From the NCBI GenBank assembly GCA_024331095.1, contig JANDJE010000010.1, positions 1 through 64,000 of the forward strand: DNA of 64,000 nucleotides, written 5' to 3'. Source of the stretch: Nitrospira sp. (GTDB taxonomy: Bacteria > Nitrospirota > Nitrospiria > Nitrospirales > Nitrospiraceae). Position numbers and translations under genes: made by a program. Below are positions 1 to 8,453 of the stretch, piece by piece. The notes beneath the pieces are model-generated. The model searched no databases. It worked only from the letters and a program-made list of their open reading frames with translations, and had not been told where the DNA came from. How positions within the stretch are numbered: the stretch's first letter is position 1; each line of letters begins with the position of its first letter.

Positions 1-618
1 TTCAACGACGCCGGGAATCAGGTTCAGAAGGGTTTCCAGTTCTCGTGGATGATCAATCCGGTTGAGATGCACGTCCACGATCAAGTTGCCGGCTTCCGTT
101 CTGTAGGGGGCGCCGTTACGCTCGCGCAGCACCACAGGGCTCTTGGTCACGTGCTCGATGTGCCGGGCGGTGCTGCCCCAGCCAAAGGGAATGATTTCGA
201 TCGGCAACGGAAACGAGCCTCCCAGGACCGGGACCAGCTTGGTCTGATCGACCATAACAATGAACCGTTGGGCTGAGGCTGCCACGATTTTTTCCTTGAG
301 CAGGGCTCCGCCACCCCCTTTAATCAGGTTGAAGGCGGGGTCGACTTGGTCTGCTCCGTCGATGGCGACGTCGATTTCCCAGCGGTTGTCCGTGTCGATA
401 AGCGTGATGCCGGATTGTGCAGCGAGCGAGGCCGTCTCGGAAGAGGTGGCGACGCCGCGGAGGGTCATGCCGGCCCGCACCTTCTCGCCTAAGGCGATTA
501 CCAGATGCCGCGCGGTGGATCCCGTTCCCAACCCAACCACCATGCCGTCGCGGACGAACTCGACGGCCTTCAAGGCGGCGGCTTTCTTGAGGCTGTCCAA
601 ATCGGAGGGGGGCGTCAT
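1..618 (-). CDS. rpiA: Ribose-5-phosphate isomerase A (3' end cut by window edge)
   Basis: Interconverts ribose 5-phosphate and ribulose 5-phosphate in the non-oxidative pentose phosphate pathway (cytoplasm). The minus strand from an ATG at 618 reads 206 codons without a stop and leaves the window. It shows the RpiA landmarks in order: a VGLGTGSTA phosphate-binding loop near residue 28, an AIDGADQVD segment near residue 85, and KGGGGALLKEK near residue 100. The ATG overlaps the stop of the upstream glucokinase gene (ATGA), so it is the last visible gene of the pgi-pgl-glk-rpiA operon and is probably translationally coupled. The C-terminal part, usually up to about 220-235 residues in the family, is missing only because of the window edge. 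Confidence 0.93.
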   Translation of the reverse strand, partial: MTPPSDLDSLKKAAALKAVEFVRDGMVVGLGTGSTARHLVIALGEKVRAGMTLRGVATSSETASLAAQSGITLIDTDNRWEIDVAIDGADQVDPAFNLIKGGGGALLKEKIVAASAQRFIVMVDQTKLVPVLGGSFPLPIEIIPFGWGSTARHIEHVTKSPVVLRERNGAPYRTEAGNLIVDVHLNRIDHPRELETLLNLIPGVVE

Positions 619-1694
619 GGTTTCCCGCATCGGGTGAGAGTGGCCGCGACGGAGGCGGCGCCCAATAGAGCGGTGTGCTGGTTCATGACCACCTTGACAG
701 GAATCGAAGTCATCAACCGTTTGTATCGCCCTTTATTGATGAAGGCCTTCATGAAGGTGCCGTCGCGTAGCTTGGCGATGAGCTTGGGAGCGATGCCACC
801 CGCGACATAGACCCCGTCCAGTGAGAGGGCCTTCAAGGCCAGGTTGCCGGCTTCCGCTCCATAGATGGAGGCAAAGAGATCCAAAGCCTGTTTGGCGATG
901 TCGGCCTGTCCCGAGAGGCCGGCCTCGGCGATCACCGCGGCGGGATTGCCGGCTTTGATTTTTTCGGCCAGCCAGGTCGGCTCGTTTTTCTTGGTGTCGC
1001 GCAGATACTCATAGATGGCGTGGAGGCCCGGTCCAGACAGGACCCGTTCGTAACTGACGTGAAGGTATTGGCCTCGCAGGTAGCGGAGCAGCTCAATCTC
1101 ATTGTCGTTGTTCGGCGCAAAGTCCGCGTGGCCCCCTTCCGACGGCATGGGGCGGTAGGTAGTTCCGTCCCAAAAGAGAACAGCTTCTCCCAGGCCGGTT
1201 CCGGCGGCAATGATCGTGAGCGCCTGTCGTTTCGCCGGGGGCTTGCCGGTGTTCAACACCTCGACTTCATCGGGATGGAGCAACAGGATACCGTAGGCCG
1301 TTGCCTCAAGATCGTTGAGGAGCCGGACCTGCGGAATCGCAAACTCCTTGGCGATGTGATTGCCGTCGACCACCCAGGGAAGATTCGTCGTCTGGCTTCG
1401 ATTATCGAGGACGGGGCCCGCGATGCCGAAGCAAGCCGCCTCGATCCGCAACGGCGTTGACGCCTCATCGGTTTTGCGATCGGCGGGGGATTCAAGGTCG
1501 GATGTGTCAACGGTTCCTTCAATGGATGACGAGGTCGAAAGCGGTGACGTGAGGAAGTCGCGGAGGATTTCTTCCAGTGATGAGTAATCACCGCTGGGAA
1601 AGGACTCGACACGCACCGGCTCAGTTCGCTTGTCCGTCCAATCATAGAGTGCAAGATTGGTCTTGGTGCCGCCGATGTCACCCGCAAGGATCAT
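615..1694 (-). CDS. glk: Glucokinase
   Basis: Phosphorylates glucose with ATP to glucose 6-phosphate. The 359-residue product opens with AGDIGGTKTNLAL, the phosphate-1 loop of the bacterial hexokinase/Glk family (ASKHA fold). It also has LLNDLEATAYG near residue 130, GTGLGEA near 166 and a GGHADFAP segment near 188. Residues about 47-80 form a low-complexity Ser/Thr/Asp-rich insertion not expected in E. coli Glk, which explains why the protein is somewhat longer than the usual 320 residues. The start overlaps the stop of pgl by four bases (ATGA) and the stop overlaps the rpiA start, so it lies inside a tightly coupled operon. A polyphosphate glucokinase is an alternative, but the typical ROK signature is not seen. 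Confidence 0.88.
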   Translation of the reverse strand: MILAGDIGGTKTNLALYDWTDKRTEPVRVESFPSGDYSSLEEILRDFLTSPLSTSSSIEGTVDTSDLESPADRKTDEASTPLRIEAACFGIAGPVLDNRSQTTNLPWVVDGNHIAKEFAIPQVRLLNDLEATAYGILLLHPDEVEVLNTGKPPAKRQALTIIAAGTGLGEAVLFWDGTTYRPMPSEGGHADFAPNNDNEIELLRYLRGQYLHVSYERVLSGPGLHAIYEYLRDTKKNEPTWLAEKIKAGNPAAVIAEAGLSGQADIAKQALDLFASIYGAEAGNLALKALSLDGVYVAGGIAPKLIAKLRDGTFMKAFINKGRYKRLMTSIPVKVVMNQHTALLGAASVAATLTRCGKP

Positions 1695-2473
1695 GGACGA
1701 AGGTTCCGGACCGCCTGACTATGAGCCGGCAACTGGGAGGCGGCTGAATGGTCCAGCACCCAAATCAGCCGTCCGTCTTCCGGCGCCACCAAGGCCGCGG
1801 GGAGAATCCAATCATCCTCGCTCTGGGGATTGAGGATTTTTTTCACCACCGGTGCCTTGTGTGAGCCGGTGACCAGGAAGAGTATCACACTTGCCCGGTT
1901 GAGCATACCCAAGGTCAGGGTGAGACGGGATCGGACTCCCGTGGGGGCATGACCGACGGTCACAGCGTTCTCATGCTCGCGAAGCGCCGCCGTGCCGGGA
2001 AAGAGGGACGCCGTGTGACCGTCGTCCCCCACGCCAAGCAGGATCACGTCAAGCTTGGGAAGAGCAGGCGGCGGACAATTCGTCAGCCGCCGCAAGATCG
2101 ATTCATAGTTCTGGGCTGCGGCCTGCGGATCATCAGACTCGCCCTTCATACGAAAGACACGATCGTCTTGGATGCCCAGCGGTTGGAACAGCACCGATCG
2201 GGCCATGCCGAAGTTGCTCTCCGGATGGTCCGGCGGCACGCACCGTTCGTCTCCAAAAAGAAAAAAGATCCTCGGCCAGTCGAAGCAGTCTCTCCATGAA
2301 GGAGAAGCCATCGTAGCGTACAGCGTTCGAGGTGTGGACCCGCCCGAGAGAGCAAGCAGGCATCGGCCATGGGACCGGATGGCCGCTTCGCTGGAGGTCA
2401 GAAGCAGGGTCGCCGCCTCGTCGGCCCATTCCGCTCCGTCGCGCGTGACGATGATTTCCGGAGCGATGGGCAT
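1691..2473 (-). CDS. pgl: 6-phosphogluconolactonase
   Basis: Hydrolyses 6-phosphogluconolactone to 6-phosphogluconate in the oxidative pentose phosphate pathway. The 260-residue protein has the NagB/PGL-type motifs LALSGGSTPRTLY near residue 42, FFLFGDERCVPPDHPESNFG near residue 70, and LGVGDDGHTASLFPG near residue 147. These match the DevB/SOL family and its usual length of about 230-260 residues. It starts one base after the pgi stop and its stop overlaps the glk start. No glucose-6-phosphate dehydrogenase gene is visible in the window; it may lie beyond the edge or elsewhere. Confidence 0.92.
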   Translation of the reverse strand: MPIAPEIIVTRDGAEWADEAATLLLTSSEAAIRSHGRCLLALSGGSTPRTLYATMASPSWRDCFDWPRIFFLFGDERCVPPDHPESNFGMARSVLFQPLGIQDDRVFRMKGESDDPQAAAQNYESILRRLTNCPPPALPKLDVILLGVGDDGHTASLFPGTAALREHENAVTVGHAPTGVRSRLTLTLGMLNRASVILFLVTGSHKAPVVKKILNPQSEDDWILPAALVAPEDGRLIWVLDHSAASQLPAHSQAVRNLRP

Positions 2474-2474
2474 G

Positions 2475-4184
2475 TTATCGCCGAGTCCTCCGTCGAGTCG
2501 CTTGTGCCTTCGTTCGGATGGCGACTCGCCGGTTTGAGGAATGGACGGGACTCAAGGCGGCAGTGACGGCGTCGATGGTCTGTACCGGATCTCGTCCGAG
2601 CGGAATAAGCAGTGCGTGCCGGTGATGGGTGCGCAGGGATTGGAGGTCACCGGCCGCCTGGGCGCGAGCCAGGGTGCCGAATGAGAAGGACTTGCCCGGG
2701 ATCGGAAGATCGGGCGTCATGCGGTCAATCAATTGGAGAAAGAGGCCTGTCGCGGGGCCTCCCTTGTGGAGCTGACCGGTGGAATGCAAATACCGAGGCC
2801 CATAGCCGAAGGTGGTGGTGACGTGATGGCGGGCCACGAGGGTTTTTCGGAGCCGCGCGACGGCCTGCTCAAAAGGGCGGGAAGGAGTCGCGTAGGCCAA
2901 GATGGCGACATAGACCCCGGCTTTCAAACGGGTGACCAGGTCCTTCGCCGCTTGGGCGGGGCTGTGGCGCAGCAGCTCCGGCAATTGACGGGTCGATTGA
3001 AAGACGCTCAAGACCTGATTGGTGTTGTCCTTGCTCTCTTGGACGTTAGGCTGATCGAACGGATGGATGCCCAGGAGATGACCGGCCACGGCGGTGGCGA
3101 ATTCCCAGCGAAAGAATTCGGCTCCGAGGTCGTATCGGTCGCGAAGATCGAGTCGAATCACGGGCTGGCGCGCATTGCTTAGCGCCTGGATCTGCCGATC
3201 GAGCGTGGCGTTGTTGTCTTTCTGAAGACGCAGATAGACGAACAATCGGTCGTCGCCGTAGAAAGAAGGGCGAAGAACCGGTTCCTGGGCCACGGGGATC
3301 AAGCCGGTTCCTTCCTTGCCAGTGCTTTCGGCCAGCAGTTGCTCGACCCACAGCCCGAACGTGGACAGGGCCGGTGATGTGATGACCGTGACCTTGTCTC
3401 GACCGGATTTCGCGAGACTCCCCATGACGGCTCCAAGATAAGCGCCGGGATTGGCCTCGATGGGGTTCTGTGTCTTGCATTGAGCCGCCATGCCCGCCGC
3501 TCGGTCGAGCAGTTTGGAGACGTCAAGCCCCAATAACGCGGCGGGCACCAGCCCGAACAGAGAAAGAACGGAGTAGCGGCCGCCGATGTCGGGCGGGTTG
3601 GTGAAGATCCGGCGGAATCCATGGTCTCGCGCCAATCGTTCAAGCCCGGTTCCCGGATCGGTAATGGCGATGAAGTGATCGCCGGTTCGATTTTTCGTGG
3701 TCTTATGAACCAGCTCCCAGAAATGGGCGAACAGGGACATGACTTCGATGGTGCCGCCGGACTTGCTCGCGACGAGGAACAGTGTTTGGGAGGGAATCAA
3801 TGCGTCGGTCACCGACCGGACCCATCCCGGCACGGTGGAATCCAGGACCCACAGTCGAGGAAACCCTTTCGCTTGCCCGAACGAGGTACGGAGGACTTCC
3901 GGCCCCAAACTGCTGCCGCCCATGCCGAGGAGGACAACATCCGTGATCCCCATAGCCTTGGTTTCGGCGACACAGTCGCGAAGACCATCGAGTTGTTCTC
4001 GCATCCGCTCATGAACGGTCAACCAGCCGAGTCGATCGGCGATCTCGGTGGAATCGTCTTTCCAGAGCCGGTGGTCTTTGTCCCATAGTCGACCGACGAC
4101 CCGGTTATGATCCAACTGTTCCATTGCCGAACGAACCGTGGCATGAAGCGGCGCCGGCAGCGCCTTCCGCAGTGGAGTGGGCAT
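2475..4184 (-). CDS. pgi: Glucose-6-phosphate isomerase
   Basis: Interconverts glucose 6-phosphate and fructose 6-phosphate. Motifs include VVLLGMGGSSLGPEVLR near residue 85, LFLVASKSGGTIE (SIS-domain sugar-phosphate loop) near 140, and a C-terminal LHKGGPATG segment near 470. The ATG at 4184 is chosen because a GAGGA element sits about six bases upstream; an in-frame TTG at 4202 is the alternative. About 570 residues is normal for the long bacterial form, though the sequence looks divergent from E. coli Pgi and has a basic tail (about the last 20 residues). It is the first gene of the minus-strand sugar-phosphate operon. Confidence 0.9.
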   Translation of the reverse strand: MPTPLRKALPAPLHATVRSAMEQLDHNRVVGRLWDKDHRLWKDDSTEIADRLGWLTVHERMREQLDGLRDCVAETKAMGITDVVLLGMGGSSLGPEVLRTSFGQAKGFPRLWVLDSTVPGWVRSVTDALIPSQTLFLVASKSGGTIEVMSLFAHFWELVHKTTKNRTGDHFIAITDPGTGLERLARDHGFRRIFTNPPDIGGRYSVLSLFGLVPAALLGLDVSKLLDRAAGMAAQCKTQNPIEANPGAYLGAVMGSLAKSGRDKVTVITSPALSTFGLWVEQLLAESTGKEGTGLIPVAQEPVLRPSFYGDDRLFVYLRLQKDNNATLDRQIQALSNARQPVIRLDLRDRYDLGAEFFRWEFATAVAGHLLGIHPFDQPNVQESKDNTNQVLSVFQSTRQLPELLRHSPAQAAKDLVTRLKAGVYVAILAYATPSRPFEQAVARLRKTLVARHHVTTTFGYGPRYLHSTGQLHKGGPATGLFLQLIDRMTPDLPIPGKSFSFGTLARAQAAGDLQSLRTHHRHALLIPLGRDPVQTIDAVTAALSPVHSSNRRVAIRTKAQATRRRTRR

Positions 4185-4280
4185 GGGTTTCCTCGTGGAC
4201 AAAGTGGTCTGCCCGATTCAGAAATCAGGCTGCATCATAGGAATCTTTCCCGGAAAAGACAATGATGTCATTGACCGTGT

Positions 4281-5018
4281 CTATTTCTTATCGGTTGTCC
4301 GTCGGATGACTAAAGGCATCCCATCGACCGCCGACCACGCGAGAGATTGCGCCTGTTCGCGGGAGAGTTCCAACAACAGGGCGGGACTCGGGTCGGACGA
4401 CTCTCCACCGGAGAACGATGACGCCCATTCGTTCACGCTCCGCCACCAGTTTTTCGTTCCCGCCCACAGCCGGCGGAAGAGGTTTTCTTCATCCGAAGGT
4501 CGCACTTCGATGGTCAGGGCTGGAGTGAACGACAGGGTATAGGCCGTCGGCATGTCGGCGAGCGAAAGGGGGACCTGCTCGACGGAAACGGTGGGATCAA
4601 CGGTGCGACGGGCAATGGGAGGGCGCGCAATCAGCCGGTGCGTGCCATGGACGGCGCTCGGCGCCTTCATTGACCACGCGACGATGGGAATGCGATAGAG
4701 GTCGAGACCTCGACCCTTGATGTGGATAGTGCGTGTCACGAGATCGATCAGCAAGTAGTTGTAGGGACGAGCTGCCAGCTTGACCTCTTCCTGGAGCACG
4801 CGCGTCACTTCTTGCAATGAGGCGGGATCGTTCGGATCCACGTCGGGAAAAGGTCCCTGGTTTTCCGCCCGACAGGTGGTGGTCAAAAAGACGAGCAGGA
4901 GGAAGAAGAGCCAGGGAGAAAAAAATCGGTAAGGCGTTGCCGGACCGTCCGAGCTAAAAAATGATGATCGGTGTCCCAATCCGAGCCACTCGATAGACGC
5001 GCTTGAGATCGTCGTCAT
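4281..5018 (-). CDS. YkuD-like exported protein lacking the catalytic cysteine motif
   Basis: I do not recognise an established function. The N-terminal part contains a hydrophobic stretch (residues about 32-46, FFSPWLFFLLLVF) ending near TTTCRA, so the product is probably exported or anchored. After it, PYNYLLIDLVTRTIHIKGRG aligns by eye with the opening strands of the adjacent L,D-transpeptidase (PYILVDTARNHLYLKQRD). The C-terminal DGMPLVIR resembles the last strand of a YkuD domain. The His-Gly-Cys catalytic motif is absent, and the only cysteine lies in the putative signal region. It overlaps the upstream transpeptidase gene by 65 bases if the first ATG (5018) is used; a TTG about 39 bases later is another possible start. 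Inference: a catalytically dead partner of the neighbouring enzyme. Confidence 0.6.
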   Translation of the reverse strand: MTTISSASIEWLGLGHRSSFFSSDGPATPYRFFSPWLFFLLLVFLTTTCRAENQGPFPDVDPNDPASLQEVTRVLQEEVKLAARPYNYLLIDLVTRTIHIKGRGLDLYRIPIVAWSMKAPSAVHGTHRLIARPPIARRTVDPTVSVEQVPLSLADMPTAYTLSFTPALTIEVRPSDEENLFRRLWAGTKNWWRSVNEWASSFSGGESSDPSPALLLELSREQAQSLAWSAVDGMPLVIRRTTDKK

Positions 5019-5646
5019 GCAGCCGAATGCAGCCGTGCGTCACGTTTTTGCCGAGCAGGCGCGTGTAGAGCGTGCCATGGATGAAATAACCATTCCCGAA
5101 TCCCAACGCATAGGCGCCGAGCACGCCCTGTTCGACGCGGTCGGCTTGATCGCGGGGAACTTCCAACCCTTCTTCGATGAAGGCCCAATCGGGTTTGACC
5201 CACGCCGGATTGAGAAGCTTGGACCGGACGAAGAATTCTCCCCGCGGCGTGTCGAAAACCCATTGATCGGTTGTTCCTCCCGGTTTGGGAAGGATGGTGC
5301 CGCTGCCGGTCGAGGCCAGGGCGTCCAAAAGCACGTCGTCTCGCTGCTTAAGATAAAGATGGTTGCGGGCGGTGTCCACGAGAATGTATGGCTCCTGTGG
5401 TTTGAGCCGGGACAGTTGTTTTGACAAGGCCTTGTATCGGGCTTGAAGGGCGGAAAGGGAAGGAAGGGGTCCGGATTGCGAATCGGCCGACGAAAGGACG
5501 GATGACAGGGGTGTCGGGGGAAGGGAGTCGCTGTTCGGGGGAAGGGAGTCGCTGTTTTGTGACAGAGTCAGCGGCTTCGCGCTCAGCAGTCCCCCCAGGA
5601 GCAGCGACGAACAGACGACGAATCGGTATGCCACGGCGGAGTTCAC
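4954..5646 (-). CDS. L,D-transpeptidase, YkuD domain, secreted
   Basis: Likely forms 3-3 peptidoglycan cross-links or attaches proteins to the wall in the periplasm. The 230-residue product has a signal-like N-terminus (residues about 5-25), then a low-complexity stretch with an exact tandem repeat NSDSLPP twice (about residues 31-44), then a YkuD domain from about residue 88. The catalytic signature is clear: HGTLYTRLLGKN followed by THGCIRLHDDD, and the protein ends in the typical GTPIIIF strand. The GTG start at 5646 overlaps the stop of the upstream transpeptidase (GTGA). It lies in a minus-strand envelope cluster of four genes. Confidence 0.88.
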   Translation of the reverse strand: MNSAVAYRFVVCSSLLLGGLLSAKPLTLSQNSDSLPPNSDSLPPTPLSSVLSSADSQSGPLPSLSALQARYKALSKQLSRLKPQEPYILVDTARNHLYLKQRDDVLLDALASTGSGTILPKPGGTTDQWVFDTPRGEFFVRSKLLNPAWVKPDWAFIEEGLEVPRDQADRVEQGVLGAYALGFGNGYFIHGTLYTRLLGKNVTHGCIRLHDDDLKRVYRVARIGTPIIIF

Positions 5647-6884
5647 GTTGCGTCTCGTTGTTGCTGCAACTCGGTTAAAGCCAAGGTGACAGCGTTCTGT
5701 TCGGCGAGGGCTCCGACGATGGTCACCGGCGTGCCGGCCACGACACGGGAGAACACTCTCTGCATATGAGAATTGTCCAGCATGATGCAGCCCAACGTTT
5801 GAGAGACCCCCGTCGAATCCATCCCATGAATCTCAATGAGCCCGCCGATGGAGGCCGTCGGAGAAACGGCTCCGGCTTGAACGGCGGCTCGAAAGCGCCG
5901 CCGGTCCTCCTGGTTGGGATAGTCCAGCAACAGGGCGCGGAAAAATTGCGTTTCCCCCGCTCCCTTCAGCGCGACGATTCGGTAACGGCCCTCCGGCGTG
6001 GCTCCATCTCCCTGCACCAGTTTGTCTTTGAGGCCGTTGTAGCCCAGCCGAACGGGATAGGAGGACGTCACCTTTCCGTTCTCATAGAGGAGCAGTTCCC
6101 GGTCCACTTTGCTCACGATAATGGCCGGTGACCGGTGGATGCGGGACCACTCCACGGTCTGCCGAGCCATGATTTGCCATCGTGCGATCTGTCGGGAGTC
6201 CGCGTACCGCTTCAGGTCCTGTGTCAACGCTGCGGTCTGAACGTCAAGGGTCTCGTTGGCCCGTGCGGTGATGTCGAGAGACCGGGCATAGTCCCGTTGT
6301 TGAAAAAACGATCGCGCCTGCTTCAGCAGGAGATCCGTCTGGGTCAATTCTTTTCCCAACACGATATGGCCGCCCAATGAGGCCACGTGGGCGGACAGAG
6401 CCGAAAGACGCTTGTCGAGCCTGGCAAGCGCGGTCTCGGCCGTTCGGCGGAGGGCGGCTTGCTCCTCTTGGAGCCTGACCAGGGTGTCATCGCCATGGGC
6501 GAGCAATTGTCGAAGCTCGTCTTCGATGCTATTGGATTCCCATGGCCAGAGGATGAGGTCATCATACACCTGCGCGCGTATTTTGAGGGCGGCCCATTGG
6601 GTGGCGAAGGAGGCGTACTCGTCCGCTGCCGTGTGGGGAGCTCCCAGTTCGATCAACTGGTGATCAACGGCGTCAATGTCGGCGATGAGGTCGGGAGGAA
6701 TGGCCGGAGTGCAGCCGGTCGCCAGGAAGGCGCAGAAGCCTATCGCCAGGTGGCCTGGGCGAAAACACGTGCGCCCTCCGAAAAGCACCGGCACCTCACT
6801 GCTTTGGAAAGGAAGAGCCTTTTCTCGGCTTGACTTTGGCGATGGCATCTTGAATTTCGGCCGAAATGGCGCGGCTTTTTTCAT
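5643..6884 (-). CDS. L,D-transpeptidase-like lipoprotein with helical N-terminal region
   Basis: The C-terminal region (residues about 255-400) is a YkuD domain: IVSKVDRELLLYENG, then PEGRYRIV, then IEIHG and TLGCIMLDN. The cysteine is retained, but the usual [S/T]HGCxR has Leu before Gly and Met in place of Arg, closer to the YafK-like GCIA variants. Upstream lies a helix-rich region (residues about 70-240) with many Ala, Leu and charged residues. A lipobox-like AFLATGC is near residue 58, which suggests that translation really begins downstream of 6884; candidates are ATG 6848 or GTG 6794, the latter just after the stop of the previous gene. Probably anchored in the outer membrane, acting on peptidoglycan. 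Confidence 0.8.
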   Translation of the reverse strand: MKKAAPFRPKFKMPSPKSSREKALPFQSSEVPVLFGGRTCFRPGHLAIGFCAFLATGCTPAIPPDLIADIDAVDHQLIELGAPHTAADEYASFATQWAALKIRAQVYDDLILWPWESNSIEDELRQLLAHGDDTLVRLQEEQAALRRTAETALARLDKRLSALSAHVASLGGHIVLGKELTQTDLLLKQARSFFQQRDYARSLDITARANETLDVQTAALTQDLKRYADSRQIARWQIMARQTVEWSRIHRSPAIIVSKVDRELLLYENGKVTSSYPVRLGYNGLKDKLVQGDGATPEGRYRIVALKGAGETQFFRALLLDYPNQEDRRRFRAAVQAGAVSPTASIGGLIEIHGMDSTGVSQTLGCIMLDNSHMQRVFSRVVAGTPVTIVGALAEQNAVTLALTELQQQRDAT

Positions 6885-7416
6885 CGATGGCCTTGGCTTG
6901 GGCTTGGGCGGCCTGATAGTCCTCTTTGTCGATCGACGCTTGGACCTGTGTCAGGGAAGTTGTCAGCGCCTCGATATCGTTCTTGATTGACTCGATGGCC
7001 GCCCGGTCTTTTCCGACCGGCGCCTTCGCGATCAATTGACGAGTGGACGACACGGCCTCTTGGGCGACTTGTTGAGCCTGAAGAGCCGCCGTCTTGGCTT
7101 CTTCCTTTTTCTGAGAAGCCGCCGACGAAACAGTGGCCGCCTCATTGGCGGTTGAAACGGCCAACTCCTCGACTTTTCCGTAATCTTGGAACGGTGCAAA
7201 CTTGCCTTCTTGCTCGGCCGCTTCTTGTTTTAAGGCGGTGAGTTTCCCTTCAAGCTTTGCGTATTCTTCAGGAGCGTACACGTTGGCGCCGCGTTCCCGA
7301 GCCTGTTTGACGGCCTGTTCCGCCGCCTCGATTTTCTCCGAGGGAGGTTTGGCACAGCCTCCAATGAGGAGGGTGGTCAGGGCAAAGAGCATCGCAGTCT
7401 GGCGCATAGACTTCAC
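6796..7416 (-). CDS. Lipoprotein, alanine-rich coiled coil (DUF4398-like)
   Basis: A small predicted lipoprotein of unknown function. With the GTG at 7416 as start, a GGAGGT ribosome-binding site lies four to five bases upstream and the product is 206 residues. It has a short signal peptide and lipobox LLIGGC (Cys about residue 20). The mature part is almost entirely helical, with Ala/Glu/Lys/Gln-rich heptads; EQAVKQARERGANVYAPEEY resembles the DUF4398 family of outer-membrane-associated coiled-coil lipoproteins. It is the first gene of the minus-strand envelope cluster and overlaps the next gene. A structural role at the envelope is inference from composition and neighbours. Confidence 0.72.
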   Translation of the reverse strand: MKSMRQTAMLFALTTLLIGGCAKPPSEKIEAAEQAVKQARERGANVYAPEEYAKLEGKLTALKQEAAEQEGKFAPFQDYGKVEELAVSTANEAATVSSAASQKKEEAKTAALQAQQVAQEAVSSTRQLIAKAPVGKDRAAIESIKNDIEALTTSLTQVQASIDKEDYQAAQAQAKAIDEKSRAISAEIQDAIAKVKPRKGSSFPKQ

Positions 7417-7709
7417 AGGGACCTCCATCATGAAAAAGAGTGACGGGTACGCAATTTTTTTATCACACATGCTTTTTCTAGCAAACTCGGTACCTAACGG
7501 CACCGTGTCAAATATGTCGAGATAATGACCGAGATAATGACATAGAGAGGCATGATTGCCAAGTTAGGAAAGGGAACGTGAGGCAAGAGGGGTTTGTCTC
7601 TGTGGCGATCTGGCATCATCGCTCGTCTCGTTTGATGTGAGGGCCTCTTCCCTCTTCAGAATGCCGAGGTCGGCGGTTTTCCGCCGATCACTACGCATAA
7701 CGCCGTGAA
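7417..7709. other. Divergent intergenic region between envelope cluster and rpmH operon
   Basis: No gene is visible. It holds the leader of the minus-strand lipoprotein gene, a perfect tandem 12-base repeat (7518-7541), and a 7-bp hairpin with a TTTT loop at 7670-7687 (TCGGCGG / CCGCCGA). No convincing DnaA-box cluster was seen by eye, although the flanking gene order is origin-proximal. Confidence 0.5.
7518..7541. repeat. Two perfect tandem copies of a 12-mer
   Basis: CGAGATAATGAC occurs twice, head to tail with no spacer, about 100 bases upstream of the minus-strand lipoprotein start. Tandem spacing near one helical turn could suit cooperative protein binding, but that is inference. Confidence 0.75.
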
Positions 7710-7738
7710 TTGACAGGGTTGAGAGGCGCTTCTATAAT
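7710..7738 (+). promoter_or_regulatory. Consensus sigma-70-type promoter for the rpmH operon
   Basis: TTGACA (7710-7715), a 17-base spacer and TATAAT (7733-7738) match the vegetative consensus at all 12 hexamer positions. The rpmH start lies about 66 bases downstream. It probably drives rpmH-rnpA-yidD-yidC and perhaps the genes beyond. Confidence 0.85.
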
Positions 7739-7804
7739 GCAACTTTCCATTTTTCAACGCACCAACGAAGTTTCTTTATTGAGAGGCAATCGAAGGGAGG
7801 GCGC

Positions 7805-7942
7805 GTGTCATTTACATTTCGGCAACCATCAAATCTCAAGAAAAAACGCGAGCACGGTTTTCGAAAACGCATGAGCACGAAGAACGGGCGGCGGGTCCTG
7901 GCACGTCGTCGGGCCAAGGGGCGTGCCCGATTGACGGTGTGA
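7805..7942 (+). CDS. rpmH: 50S ribosomal protein L34
   Basis: A 45-residue ribosomal protein of the large subunit, in the usual 44-47 residue range. The reading frame from GTG 7805 gives [20 protein letters not shown] and continues with the diagnostic [20 protein letters not shown], ending in a TGA at 7940. A GGGAGG element lies about five bases before the GTG. The N-terminus (SFTFRQPS rather than KRTYQPS) is unusual, but the QPSN and HGFRxRM core is intact. It is first in the conserved rpmH-rnpA-yidD-yidC order. Confidence 0.93.
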   Translation: MSFTFRQPSNLKKKREHGFRKRMSTKNGRRVLARRRAKGRARLTV

Positions 7943-8098
7943 TGCGCCGGTCGCAACACTACCGTCCGGGCGCGTTTGCCGACCATGTTGGGCTGCCGTG
8001 CGAGCGTGTCCTCCTCCCTTGCCTGCCTTGAGCTGTTTCCCCAGGTCGGTATCGGGCAGCGTCTTAACCGTAGACTCTCGGTGCGAGCCGAGTTGAAG

Positions 8099-8452
8099 AT
8101 GGAAAGGCCGGAGGGCATTTTCCTGCGGGCGAGTCGAGAGATCGAAACGGTCAAGCGCCATGGCCGACGAGTTTCGACGGAACTGTTCAACATGCTGATT
8201 TATACGATGGAGGACGGGCCGGCTCGCGTAGGGATTATCGTCGGTCGCCGGTTCGGAAACGCAGTTCGGCGAAATCGAGCCAAGCGCGTGTTTCGGGAGT
8301 TGGTCAGACAGTGTCATCATGATTTCATTCCAGGACAGGCGATCCTTGTTTTTCCAAAGCGCGAGGCGTTGATGCGGCCGTTTCACGAGTTGGCCGTCGC
8401 ATGGGGAGCGACGTTGCGGCGAGCCAATGTCCTTCGGTCAAGGTTGACCTAG
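8099..8452 (+). CDS. rnpA: Ribonuclease P protein component
   Basis: Protein subunit of RNase P, which assists the catalytic RNA in 5' processing of tRNA precursors. From ATG 8099 the product is 117 residues, the normal size. It has FLRASREIETVKRHGRRVS near the N-terminus and the RNR signature GRRFGNAVRRNRAKRVFREL near residue 55. The frame stays open to 7976, so a longer form is possible, but the homologous part begins near 8099. It ends one base before the yidD start, so the genes are coupled. The RNase P RNA gene is not in the window. Confidence 0.92.
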   Translation: MERPEGIFLRASREIETVKRHGRRVSTELFNMLIYTMEDGPARVGIIVGRRFGNAVRRNRAKRVFRELVRQCHHDFIPGQAILVFPKREALMRPFHELAVAWGATLRRANVLRSRLT

Positions 8453-8453
8453 C

